From the NCBI RefSeq assembly GCF_025602895.1, contig NW_026516339.1, positions 45,975 to 109,974 of the forward strand: 64,000 nucleotides of DNA. The letters run 5' to 3'. The notes under the pieces were generated by a model, which saw only the letters and a program-made list of their open reading frames with translations, was not told the DNA's origin and ran no database searches. This DNA is from Polychytrium aggregatum (taxonomy: Eukaryota; Chytridiomycota; Chytridiomycetes; Polychytriales). Below are positions 46,369-57,440 of the stretch, one piece after another. A program made the translations under genes and the position numbers. The first letter of the stretch is position 1. Every line of letters starts with the position of its first letter.

Positions 46369-46645
46369 TTACAGTTAATCCAGAAAGAAATGGGTCAGAC
46401 ACTTTCTGACTTCCGTAGGCCCAGCGGGCAGGCCATGGCATTGCACTCCTGTCTTGGTTGGCAATCTCTTTGTTTTGGTTGGTTTGGGAAGCACAGTCTT
46501 GAATACACCCGGTCGATCTCTTGAGGCGATGTGGGAGTGTGATCAACTCGTTCACCGAGCACACATGAATGAATTGCTCGAAATACCGAGCGAACCTGAG
46601 TCTCCTGGGGAGATCGAGTCGCTTGATTCGCCGTCGCCGGGTCAG
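46369..46645 (-). pseudogene. Fanzor relic, copy 2 (inverted, internally deleted)
   Basis: Minus strand, homologous to copy 1 from CTGACNCGGCGACGGCGA to ACTGTAA. It lacks about 140 bp holding the GNASW strand and about 150 bp holding the zinc finger and DRD box. What remains is RRLRFARYFEQF, HVCSVNE and the GRPGVFK-type tail, with frame breaks. The 3' hairpin (GTCAGA/TCTGAC, 46410-46394) is kept with a different sequence. It resembles a deletion derivative rather than random decay. Confidence 0.75.
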
Positions 46646-46870
46646 GTTCTGCCCTTGGGCAGGAGCGATGCCTACAATGGCGTCCTTGATCCAAATCACT
46701 GAATGGTCATGGCCAGTGCGCGATGTATTGAGGCGACAAAATATTTGTTCAACGATCAAAATGCGAGGTGTCCCGTTATTTATTGGAATGATGTGTATTA
46801 GTTCGAAGGCAGGCGGCAAACTCGGAGCAGACCGAGTCTGCGCACAGACATGGCGCCGTCAGCGCGGGCA
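46646..46870. other. Short intergenic stretch
   Basis: Between Fanzor copy 2 and the stop codon of the Gde1-like gene; presumably holds the 3' UTR of that gene. No other feature seen. Confidence 0.5.
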
Positions 46871-49800
46871 CTATGCCGTAACGTTGTATCGGAAGACATT
46901 GTCGACGATGATGGCATCGACCTTGTTCTTTTCCTGTTGCCGGACATTGTCCAGGCTCTTGTTGCAGCTGCCGAAGGTCGCCAGAATCAGGCCGCTTTCC
47001 TTGATGGTGTTGATCAGGATGGGAATCTGGACCTGGGTCGCGCAACAACGTCAAAATTTGGCGTCAGCATCAACGCATCCGACACAGCAGGTCTGCGGCG
47101 AGCAGAATTCAAGCGCGAACACAGAGATACATACCAATGGACGAGCCTCGCAGATCACGCCCAGGAAGTTGCTGCTTTTGGCAAACTTGACGGCCTGCTT
47201 GATGCTCAGGCAGCGAATGTCCATCTCGTCTTCCTCCTCTTCGTCAACGTTGCTGGCCAACTGCTGCTGGTCGGTGACGCCCCCGACGGCCGAGACACTC
47301 GAGTCGTCGCGGTAGCCGCAACGGGTCGCGAAAAAGACACCGTAGTTTGGCTGCTTCCAGTTGAGCGATGTGCAGACAGCCGGGTTGAACGACGAGAAGA
47401 TGATCGAGCGCTGGTTGGCGTGGTCGTATACCTTTTGAAGGACGTTGTCGACGAAGGTGTTGACATCCAGCAGCTCCGTCACGTGGTACCTTTGAATCTC
47501 GCTGATGGTTGGGTATTTGACATTGATGGACACGCCGATAGATGGTGGCAGTTTCTGGAAGCAAGGTGGTCAAGGTCAGTCTCGATCCAGCGACAGCAGC
47601 AACTGCTGCCGGAGCGCACATCCGCCACTCACGGCCGTCGGGCAGCCCATTCGTAGACACACCACCGTCAACAACAAGATGCAACATCCTCACGGCGCCG
47701 CACCTGCAGAACATGCTCCAGAGTTAGCACATCGCTATGCACCAACTTGGCCAGGTTCGTGCTCGACAGCTTCTCCAGTCCGGGTGTGTCGAGCGGGGAC
47801 GCAGGTTTGGACGAGCCCTCCCCGGCGGTGGCAGCAGCGGCGGCAGACGTGCCCGAAAACTGGCGGAAGATCCGCTGGGCCTTGGCGTAAGTGACATTCG
47901 AAATGGCAAGGAGATAGTCTTCCGAAGGCGAGGGAAGGAACCACGTCGGATAGACGACCGGGATCAGGTCCTTGGTGATCTGCACCGTGAGCTGAACGTA
48001 CTCCTCTGCCAGCGACGAGGCCGTAATGAACGACTGGATGCCTGACTCGGATTTTGTGTTGTTGACGACCTGGTGAGACAGGCCAAGGAAAGACAAGGCA
48101 AGGCGAGGCAATCAAGGCAAAGTCAGTGCGGGCTCAAGCGGCTCGTAGAGGTAACGGCCTCGGCTCGGATCAGCAGCATATGTGTGTCCCGGAACGAGAG
48201 AGCGCCAGGCATCCGCTTTATCAATGGATCCCCAGCGCGATTTCTGCAAGGCCATCAATAAGCCCACAAAGAAACTCATTTACCGAACCGGGATGCTGCA
48301 GCTACAACCAAAATTGTTCGTGCAGCAGATCCCCTGTACCCCCCCCTTGCAATACGTACCTTGGTACTCTTCCAGTAGGTTTCAACTTTGCCGCCGATCT
48401 GCAGACTCGGATGGCTGAATGCGCCGACGACAGCAAACTCAAAGGCAAGCTCGCCCACGACACGCAGATGCGTATCAAACAGCGGGCAAATGCACTTCTG
48501 GTACTCGCTGCCGTTGTGCACGCTCTGTCGCATGGCGAGCTCAAGCTGGCTTGGGAGCGCCACAGCTCGTCCCACAACTTTGGTGCCAAAGGTTGGGAAG
48601 ATATCGAACTGGAGCGAGAAGGAGGACAGGTCATCGACCATGAACGAATAGTTCTCGGTCTCGTCCTTGAGCGGGAGAATCACGCTGTACGGGATCGAGC
48701 ACTCAGGCTTGCTTGTGATCATCATTCTCAGCGAGCTGAGCTGTCGGGAGCCAAAGAGATTGATCGGCGAGCCACCGCTGCCCTTGGACAAGAAGCTCTT
48801 AAAATGAATGCGCAGGTGGTACTTTTTGTCCAGGTAATTATGTCCGCTGTAGAGCCCAGGTGCGGCCATGTGAGAGGAACGAGCTGTCAGTCCGCAGCAA
48901 GTTGGCCGAGCGAAGCCGGCAGCCACAGCCAAGATGCCGTTGCCACAAAAATGTCCCTTGTGAAACACGAGAGACAAACTGGCGCGCAGACACCCGCCCC
49001 CCGCCATGAAAGTGTGCAGTGCAGATGGGTACGTACTAGATCCTGAACGGGATGATCGGCGGAGGCAGAGATAGCGCAGGGATGTCTTCCATCTCAATGT
49101 CCATCGTCAGTTCCTTGTTGATGAAGCCGCTTCCGGGAGTCTTGCTGCCGATGCCTACCATCTTGGTGCTACCGGGTGGAAGCATCTTCTTGCTCTGGGT
49201 GGCGCTGACGGGCTCTGCAGCTTCGGTTTGCGAGGCTTGCACCTCGAGCAGCTGGGCAACCTTAATGTGGCCCCGATGCAGCGCAAACGTCCACGGAAGC
49301 CAGTCGTTCTCGTCCTTAACGTTGACCTTGGCGCCAGCCTCGAGTAGCACACGGACGCAATCGAGGTGGCCCTCGCTCGCCGAGAAAAAGACAGGTGTCC
49401 AGCCGTTGAAGACATCCCGAGCCTCGACATCGGCGCCGTGGGCGATGAGCAGAGCCGAGATCTCGTGGAAGCCCTCGCGCGAGGTCAGGTGCAGAGGCGA
49501 GAGGCCATTGGCGTTAGGCAACAGCGTCGCTCCCCTGGCAAGCAGCAGTGCCACAATGTCCTTATGGCCATACTCGCACGCCAGTGATAGCGGGATCGGC
49601 GATGTCGCCGACTTGGCCTCGATAGTGGCATCGTGGTCGATCAGAATCTGAGCAGACTTGGTGTGGCCACCGGCAATGGCGTGGATGAGCGGCGTCCATC
49701 CGTCGTGGTCGAGCGAATCGACATTGGTGCCTGATTCGAGCAGAAACAGGGCGCATGCTTCGTGGCCATGCATGGCAGCATAGTGCAGGGGCTTGCGGCC

Positions 49801-51491
49801 ATAGACGTCCTTGGCGTTGATGTTGCCTTCATATTTTGTGGTGACGAGCTTGAGCAAGTCCAGGCGGCCACTCGAGGCAGACTCATGGAGGGAGGTCTGG
49901 TCGCTGATATCGTCGGTGAGGTTGCAGTCGACCTCCGTCGTCGCCAGCAAGAGATCGGAGCACTCCATCGAGGCGTCGGCGCACACGGCAAGGAAGACAC
50001 GCGAGAGGAACTGGGTGTCTTCCAGCAACACAGGGTTGCTCTTGCGCTTCTCGAGGAACTCTTGTACCTCGGCGGTGCGCCCGTTCAGAACAAGCTTGGA
50101 AAACTCGGTCTCGAGGTCCTCATGCACGACTGTCTCGCCAGGATACTTCTTCAGGGGATTCTGCGTCGCAATTTCGGACTCGGAGGCACTGGCCGTGATG
50201 GCATCCAGGTCCGCAATGTTGGCCGTGGCAATATCCGAGAGTTCTGTCAGGACCTCGTTGTTGAAGCATGGCTGGATCTCGACCTGCCGCGAGAGATACA
50301 GTTCCTTGGTTGTTGACTTTGCTCGCTTGTCAAACTTCTTCAGGATCTTCCGGAAGCCCGTGGCATTGATCTCGACGAATTTCTAGTATGTCCAGAGCTG
50401 GATTAGAGCGCAGCGAGGCAGCAGGGCAGCTCAAAGGGCTTCAAACCAACAACGACAAAGTACCGCCGAGCATAATGCAGGCCATGATTCGACGGAGGAG
50501 GCCAGGCAGCCAAACATCACACGGCAAGACCCCACTGCGAGACACCACGGCAGGAAGCGCACCGGCGGCGCTTTGCGCCGATAGCACGGACGCTGCCCAA
50601 CGAGGCGCCATGGCGCCCTGCGACGTCTGGCTATTCCGCAGTCACACATGCCTTTCGGCTTCCTCACCTGCAGCTTGGTCAGGTCGTGCTGGAACTGAAA
50701 GAAGGCCTCGCGCAGACCGTCGACGAGGCCCTGGCTCGGCTGGCCCTTGCGTTCGACCAAGATCCGCTTCTTCTCGACGAGGGTTCTCAGCCGCACCTTG
50801 AACTCACGTTCCTTTTGCAGGTAAAAGGTGTTGACCTGTCCAACAGTGATGTCCATCGGCAGATGTCAGTCGGCCTGACGCTGGTTTCTGGGGGAACAAC
50901 AACTGAACTCTGTCCAGTGACGACCCGCGCATATGCTGCCTTCTCCTGCCTCGCTTGCACTATCGCAGCACTATCGCAGCGGCTACGACTACCAGCCGGG
51001 CATCCGTGCGGGCCGCACACCGAGCACCCCATGCAAGGACACACGCTCGCCGACCTTCTCGAGCTCTCGCTCGAGCTTGAAGAAAAAGTGTGTCTTCAGG
51101 GCCTGCAGCTCATTGTCGGGATGGGCAAGTGCCGTGCCCGGCGGATTCGATGCCGCCAAGGTTGTGAAGTGGGGCTCGGTCGACTCATCGACATCGGGAA
51201 TGATCTTCTTGAGGGCCTTGTAGTTCAGGTAGTGTGGGCCGCCCCACTCTGACTGTTGTGACTGGATGTACTTTCCGAACTGCACGGCAGCGGGTTGGAG
51301 CGGGCCGATCGAGCGCCCCACAGCGAACGTTAGCACACCAAACGGGGCAAGCTTGCAACGGGCACCGCCTCGATCTCCAGGCCAGGCAAAAGTCCGGCTG
51401 TCGGCCACGCCGATGGAGCAAGTAGACGGCTGGTCGACCCAGCCAGCAGCCAAGTCCTGCAGTCACTGCACAAGCCAAGGCGAACCTTCAT
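46871..51491 (-). CDS. GDE1: Gde1-like SPX-ankyrin-GDPD protein with degenerate active site
   Basis: Eight exons by hand: 51486-51491, 51055-51279, 50668-50835, 49037-50382, 48360-48846, 47704-48069, 47135-47554, 46871-47032 (3180 nt, 1059 residues, all in phase). SPX domain at about 1-190 (MK|FGKYIQSQQSEW, LNYKALKKI, FYLQKEREF, KFVEINATGFRKILKKFDKR), about seven ankyrin repeats (270-560), a C2-like region opening PIIPFRIYGHNYLDKK, then a GDPD barrel. Yeast Gde1 cleaves glycerophosphocholine in the cytosol in phosphate and lipid turnover. Here the GHRG segment is absent (TK|VVNNTKSESGIQSF), EFDVQ has become QLTVQ, the IYHD His is Pro (VVYPTW), and IEVKYP is INVKYP. The binding architecture remains but the metal and acid/base residues are lost. 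The donor sites GTTCGC and GTCGGC of introns 1 and 2 are weak but restore the conserved SPX sequence. Confidence 0.88.
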
Positions 51492-51946
51492 TGACGGCCT
51501 GGATATGCAGCAGCGAGAGAGGTGCCAGAGACGGGGAGGATCGACACGATCGGTGCAGAGCGAGAGGTGCGGTTTGGATTGCGCCGGCGGTGCGGACGAG
51601 CCCCGTGCCCGTGGGTGATGGTGAGCTGGCTGTGGCTGAGGAGACAGGCAAAGGCGAGCAAACCGATGGCCGAAAATCTCGATCGAAAAAATAAGTGCGA
51701 GGAGCGAGAGCGCGGGAGTGTGGCTCTCGGCGCGCTCTCGGTGCGCTCTCGGTGCGTTCTCGGTCGGCTTGGTGGCTGGCTTGTCATGCCTTGACTGGCT
51801 CGCGACTCGTTCCCCCCTGTCCTTTCCCTTGGTCTCGGTCCCAACTGCCCGTCGACCACTTGCCCCTGAGCCCTCAGATCTCTGTCTGCCTCCCAAATCC
51901 TCTCCCCACAGCAGTCGCTCCTCCCCCCCCTCACAGCCCAGTCCCG
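51492..51946. promoter_or_regulatory. Divergent promoter region, GDE1-like / NTA1-like
   Basis: 455 bp between two divergent starts. Contains three to four copies of an 11-bp unit like CTCGGTGCGCT (51726-51764) and a run AAAAAATAAG. No confident TATA box. Confidence 0.5.
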
Positions 51947-53676
51947 ATGAAGGTCTCCTGTCTCCAGTTCGACCCCAAGCACGGTCAGCCCAAGCAAAAC
52001 ATGGCCAAGGCCACGCAGATGCTGGCCCACCTCAGCGAAGATGATAAACTCGATGTGCTCGTGCTGCCCGAGTTGGGGTTCACCGGATACACCTTCAAAG
52101 ACCGTGAACAAATCCGCCCGTTTGCAGAAGACGGAGAAACCGGTGAGACCGTCCAGTGGGCCAAGGCTCAGGGTAAGTTTGACTGCTGGCAGCTCGCTCG
52201 GTCCTGCCCTGCCCTGTTTCCCTGCCTGCCTGCCCCGACCAGCTCGGCCGGCACAGGGGGGGGGAGCTAGCTTGCTGTCCAATAGTCACCAGACGTCCTC
52301 GAGCTCGAGTGTCTTCGCCGTCTGTCAAGTGCTTGTGCCATCACATGGTTCTTGGTGTGCTTTTCTTTATATCGATGCCGCGCAGGTTGCTGATGTCTCC
52401 CTTGTTGCCCACTTACCCCTTGCTAACAGCTATCAGACTCAAGACTTTTGTCCTGGTTGGCTACCCACGAATTGTCGGTGCGTATCCAGAGGCGCCAGGC
52501 GGTTTCGAGCAGCCTAATAAAACCCATCGCTGCAGCCGGCTCAGACGGCAGTGTTGCTGCCAAAAGCAGAGTGCAGGCAGGAGGGGGGGAAATGTCTTGC
52601 ACGGGACCCCCTTTCGTTCATACCCCTCGCGTGCTAACGCCCTTCGCGTGCTAACACCCCTCGCGTGCATACACCGCTTTGCTTACCGACGCTCTTTTGC
52701 TTACCGACGCTCTTTGCTTGCCACCCCCTATCTCTCGTTTCCCTATCCCCCCTCGACAACTTGGCAGTGGAGGATGGCAAGGAAAAGTTCTACAACGCCG
52801 CCTGCTTTGTCGGCCCGACCGGCGAGCTCTTGTTTACCTACCACAGGCACCTTCTCTCCAAGAATGACGAGGGCTGGGCCGACCAAGGCGATGGCTTCAA
52901 GTACCTCGATGTCCCGTCGCTTGGCAGGGTGAGTATCGGCAGCGCCCTGGTGTGCGTTCGGTGGCGGACTATAAGAACGAATGCAAATGGCGAAATGCGC
53001 CCCGACATTCATGGCAACACATGAAGCGAACCTAACCCCGCGCTCCAGCGTTCTAACAAATATCTCGATTCGAACACGGGACATCCCCTCGTCCTTGAAT
53101 TTCCCTCAGGTTGGCTTTGGAATCTCCCTGGACCTGAGCACGCACCAGCTCGAGGCCAACCGGTGGATGTGCGATTTTACACGCTTCCAGGCGGATTCCG
53201 GCTCGCAGCTGATTCTCTGCCCGATGGCGTGGACCCGTACAGAGCTGGACGAAGGTCTCGAAGAAGAAGATCCGTCCTTCGGAACCGTCAAGGCTTGGGG
53301 ACAACGACTCCGACCCGTGATCGACAGCACCAGAGAGGTTCCTGACAAAACCGTGATCGTGGTCTTTGCCAACCGCACGGGCGGAAAGCAGGGTATGTTG
53401 CGAGCGCGCAGGGCTCAACCAGTTTCGCATGAGAGTTTCTGTTTTTGGATGCTGGAGCCGCTCGGCCGCTGCAGCTGCTCCACTCGACAGGCCCGATCCC
53501 ACAGTCCTGGCGCAACTACTAACATCACTCTGCTCCACCTGCTCTCCGAAATCCTGTCGACAGAGAACCTGTCATTCTCCGGAACCAGCACTGTCTTGTC
53601 GATCACTGGCGGCATGGGATCCATTATGGATGCCGTGAGCCTGGGACGCGAACAGGTGCTCTACTGCGAGCTCTAA
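51947..53676 (+). CDS. NTA1: Nta1-like nitrilase-fold protein, catalytic Cys and Lys replaced
   Basis: Five exons: 51947-52172, 52430-52477, 52768-52928, 53110-53392, 53564-53676 (831 nt, 276 residues). Carbon-nitrogen hydrolase fold related to Nta1, the amidase that deamidates N-terminal Asn/Gln in the Arg/N-degron pathway. Seen: MKVSCLQFDPKHG, catalytic Glu in VLVLPELGFTGYTF (about residue 43), VLVGYPRIVVEDGKEKFYNA, LILCPMAWTRTE and a C-terminal FSGTSTVLSI strand. The Lys of the family YRK motif is replaced (FTYHRHLLSKNDEGW). The nucleophile Cys of GICMDLNP is Ser (VGFGISLDLSTHQLEA; codon TCC). So the Glu is kept while Cys and Lys are not. Either a pseudoenzyme or altered chemistry; a sequencing error would have to hit both sites. 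AATAAA at 53831 may be its poly(A) signal. Confidence 0.85.
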
Positions 53677-54665
53677 TTGTCGCATCCCGAGCTGTCCGCT
53701 TGTCTCGCCCCCTGACCCCGACCCCCGACCCCGACCCCTGAAGTCTCCAGTCCCGGTGATTCCTCCGTATGCTGCAACATGGCCTAGAAGCACTGTTGTG
53801 CATGTAAGCGTATTGATACAAGCTGTATTCAAATAAAATTGATATACGAGCGAATATGCGGAAATCGCTCGCTCGTCCAATACTCGGGCATTCGGCCGGG
53901 ACACCTTGCCGAATAATAAACGGGCAACAGGTGTAGCCTCGTTCGAGCTGTGGGGAACAGCTCGGGGACATCCTCATGGACACACCCGCGACAACCTTCT
54001 CTGGAGGGCAGCAGTTCCATTTATCCCAACCGAGCCCACAGTCGTCGCAGCATTTGAATTGTGCGGTTGCTCGCTCGCACAGCTCCAGGTCTCAGTGCGT
54101 CTCCACCGTGGCTTCGAGGACAACTTGCAAACAGCACCGGTGCTGCCAACATGCGAGATATCGAGGGGAGGGGAGGGGTCAGCCAGGAGTGGAGGGTGGG
54201 TTGGCTGAGTGGACGGACGGAAGGACGGAGAGATGGAAGGAAGGATGAACGGATGGGTGGATGAATGGGCAGTGGATGGTGTTGTGGTTGTCCTCAGATT
54301 CACGGCGACGCATCAGAGAGCGCCATGGCTGTAGGATATATTAGTGGGCGAGGAGCGGGGTTGGGCAGAACGTGGCCAGGAAGCGGAGGGCCGGTGCATG
54401 GGGCGATCAGTGGGTGGTCAAGGAACCCGAGTGCGAGAATCGACATGGGCTGCGGCAAGGAGCGGTGCATTTCACGCGAAGCTCGGGCATGGGCATGGGA
54501 CATGGGCAAAGGAGACGGCTTGGTTTTGTCCATAGGCAAGCCATGGACCAAGACGGAGCAACGAGGAGCGGGGTTGGGAGGATGGGATCAGGGCAGCAGA
54601 TTGGGAAGCCTTGCGAGACGGGGGCCATCGCAAAGGTAACGACATAGGCGAGATCAACCGAGCGA
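53677..54665. other. Convergent intergenic region
   Basis: About 1 kb between two stop codons. Holds an AATAAA near 53831 and a purine-rich GGA/GGAAG/GGATG microsatellite-like block (about 54160-54265). Open frames here are low-complexity and not believable genes. Confidence 0.55.
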
Positions 54666-56059
54666 TTATACCGAATTGGCCGATTCGGACTCGGCGCTGT
54701 AACCAGACATGCTGGAGTGCGTCGAGCCATTCGTGTATGACGAGGACGTGGTGATGTGTGATAAATTAGAGTGGGTCGACTTGCGCGAGTTGCCCGAGCC
54801 GCCGATGGTGCTGGTGGGAACACTGGGATTCACCGATGTGGCGTTTCGGGAGGGCGAGAAGGCAGGGTCGGGAGTGGTCGAGTGTGGCTCCCGCGAGTCC
54901 TGACTCGAGACAGAGGACGAGAGCTGTTCAGCCGGAGACATGTCGTAAGTGACCGTGGCCAGCGTGAAGTTGGGGTTTGTCCGCACAAGGTTGATGTAGT
55001 ATTGCTGCAGCAGTTCGACCGAGCACGAGAGGCGCCAGTTGATCATCTGGCAAAACTGGACCAGTCGAAGCCGCAAGTCCGCGCAGGGATGGTTGAAACC
55101 GAGCAGTAGAGTTGCCCACACCGAAAGGATGCGGCAGCGAGCCAGATTAGCCAACGAGGACAACTCGAAGAGGCACAGGATCACATTTGGACAGCGCAAG
55201 GCTTGGGCGAGCGAGCACCACGCACCTCGAGCTCCAGCAGATTGAGTTCTTGAACAGAAACTCCGCCGACCCTGGCAAAGTGCGTGTTGGTGCAGTATAT
55301 GTCCGATAGCGCCTTGCTGCCGGCGGTGATGGCCGAGATGAGAAACCTGCGAGACCAAGGATGCATGGACGGTGAGCAGCAGGACCTTGCCACGCCTCGG
55401 CCTGAAGGAGGATGTCGACAACCCAGAGAGCTCGGTAACCATCACGATTGTGAAAGACAGCCCAAAGTCGATCCAGCCAACATGGCGCTCCTCGTCGGCG
55501 ACAGGCACACGGGCGCCGTACCGATGTGATGTCAGACTCGAGATGGTGAAAGATGGATGGATCTCGCAGATGCGGTCGATATAGATCAGTAGCAGCAGCA
55601 GCACGGATTTTTCGATCGAGGCGTATCGGACAATTCGTTGCAAGTAGTCGAGCACGGATATGCTGTCAGAATCCGAGGCAAAGAAAGGACGAAAGGCAAT
55701 GAGTGACAGGAGACCCAACAGAGTTGTGGTTCCGGAGACGGAGCTTGGCTGGCCAAGACGACCAGAGATTCAGCTGCAGTGGTCGCAAAGAAATGCAAGA
55801 CTTTGGATAGATGTGCCTTGACAGCAACGTTGTGCTCGAAGAGGAAGGAGGGGGGGGCAAGCACTCACCTGGGAGCAGCCCGCGAGTGGAATCGGGTGAG
55901 GTTGTCGTGTGTTAGCGGTATTCCGTCGTTGTGGGCTATGAGCCGATTCATCATTCCGACGACAAGTGACAGGACGTCGCTGGTGTCGCACTGGTGGAAG
56001 AATGGCGGCACGGAGATGGGCGGACTCATCTCGCCGCTGTTGCCGGTAGGAACGCTCAT
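54666..56059 (-). CDS. PHO80: PHO80-type cyclin
   Basis: Four exons: 55869-56059, 55522-55662, 55226-55346, 54666-55046 (834 nt, 277 residues). Cyclin of the Pho80/Pcl family, which activates a Pho85-type kinase in phosphate and nutrient signalling. Conserved landmarks appear in order across the exon joins: LSLVVGMMNRLIAHND, FHSRAAPSISVLDYLQRIVR, LLLIYIDRICE, ISSLTSHRFLISAITAGSKA, DIYCTNTHFARVGGVSVQEL, LNLLELEMINWRLSCSVELL. The tail is Ser/Thr-rich (from about residue 190) and likely disordered and phosphorylated. Which of the Pho80/Pcl paralogues it is cannot be told from this sequence. Confidence 0.9.
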
Positions 56060-57124
56060 AGTATGGCGGCTGGAGAAACGGTTGGAGACGAACAGGGATC
56101 GAGGGCAAAGTTGCTGCAGAGCGGTTGGAAGGAAGGACGAAGTGCAAGAGAGGTGCAAATAGGTGCAAGAGAGGTGCAAGAGAGAAACACAGGTAAGGAA
56201 CACAGGTGAGGAGGCCGCCGAGATCGATACTACGGGTGTCCGGCGCAACGTGGAGCCGCGAAAGCGAGATTCGTGCGAGGGAGAGATCGCCCATTCGAGA
56301 AGCAGCCCAGCCAGCCAGCCAGACAGCCAGCCAAGCCCCGGACTGCCCGAGGGCCAACGAGCCGGGGGCCGGGAGCGGCGAGCGCATACAGAAGACAGCG
56401 GGGTGTCGGTGGGTGGATACGAACTTGGACGAGCTGTGGTCAAAGCCCAGCGATTATATCTGCGTTTCCCCGTCGGTCAGGCTGGCCGGGAAGTGTTGCC
56501 GCATCAAGAGTCGTGGCGGCTGGTGCGGATGGCAGAGAGAGAGACAAGCGGGGGGGGGAGCAGCGCGGAAGTGGGAGAGCGGATTCGGGCCGACCGGGGA
56601 AGGGGCTCTGCAACGGCGATCACAGCGCAGACAGACGGCAGAGGACAGGGCTTTGGGCTGGGGCCAGGGTCAGACCAGAGGCAGGTCAGAAGCAGACCAG
56701 AGTCAGATGGCGATGATGACTTGACTGAAAAAGACAAAAGAACACCGACGGCAGACAAACAAACCCGATGACACAAAGAGGAGCGAGGGCGGCGAGACAG
56801 CGCCGAGACGGTGCCGAGACAGCGCCGAGACGGCACCGAGATGCTCCGGGCGAGAGCGCACAAGCAGAGGCCGCCACATGACCGCAAGCACTTCCAGAGT
56901 GGTTTGGTGCTCCAGCAGGACTGGTCCTCGATGTGCGCCACCGAGCATCGCTTGGCTCGCCGGAGCGATGCACATGCATGGGGGTGGGTGGCTGCGGGAC
57001 TACAAATACCCCACCCGCCTCGCATCTGCCTCGCATCTGCCTCGCATCTGCCTCGCATCTGCCTCGTCGCCCCGTCTCCTCATCGCATCCGCCTCGTCGC
57101 ATCTGCCATCCGCCAGCCGCCGAG
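56060..57124. promoter_or_regulatory. Divergent upstream region, PHO80 / secreted protein 1
   Basis: About 1.1 kb. About four copies of AGGTGCAAGA (56141-56181) lie just upstream of the cyclin start, and CGAGACNG-type repeats near 56790-56840. Four perfect copies of the 11-bp CCTCGCATCTG (57018-57061) are in the likely 5' leader of the secreted gene. CTACAAATACC at 57000 may be its TATA element. No further gene seen. Confidence 0.5.
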
Positions 57125-57440
57125 ATGAACGCAATCAAGTACCTCGCCCTTGCCGCTCTCCTTGGTTCGTTGTCGCTGCCGCCCGCGCTCGTTGGCACCT
57201 CTGTGATGCTGCTCGCACACATCGTTGCGCTGTCGCTGCCGGCTCGCATGGCAGGCGCACGCTTGCTGCTGGCCTGCTAACATCTCTTCGTCGCTTGACG
57301 CAGCTGCCTCAAGCGCCCTTGCTGCCGGTGTCGGCGAGCACTGCGGCGGCCACATCAGCAATGCTGCCCAGTGCGACTCTGGTCTCCGATGCGCCCTGGG
57401 CCGTATCCCCGATGCTGGCGGCGTCTGTCGCCCCATCTAA
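57125..57440 (+). CDS. Small secreted four-cysteine protein (paralogue 1)
   Basis: Two exons, 57125-57164 and 57304-57440 (58 residues). Exon 1 (40 nt) gives a signal peptide start MNAIKYLALAALL, completed by ASSALAAGV. The mature part reads GEHCGGHISNAAQCDSGLRC then ALGRIPDAGGVCRPI, spacing C-x9-C-x5-C-x10-C. The CGG start and spacing recall a CBM1 cellulose-binding fold, but the aromatic binding residues are missing, so no ligand is claimed. Reading without splicing gives an unrelated 51-residue frame that lacks the cysteines. Paralogue of the gene at 58317. Confidence 0.8.

Noticed and set aside
54265-54639. 124-codon open frame
   Set aside because: Gly/Arg/Trp-rich low complexity beside a purine repeat; no homology recognised.
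57125-57280. Unspliced 51-residue frame for secreted protein 1
   Set aside because: Splicing at 57164/57304 gives a cysteine module matching paralogue 2 with the same exon phase.
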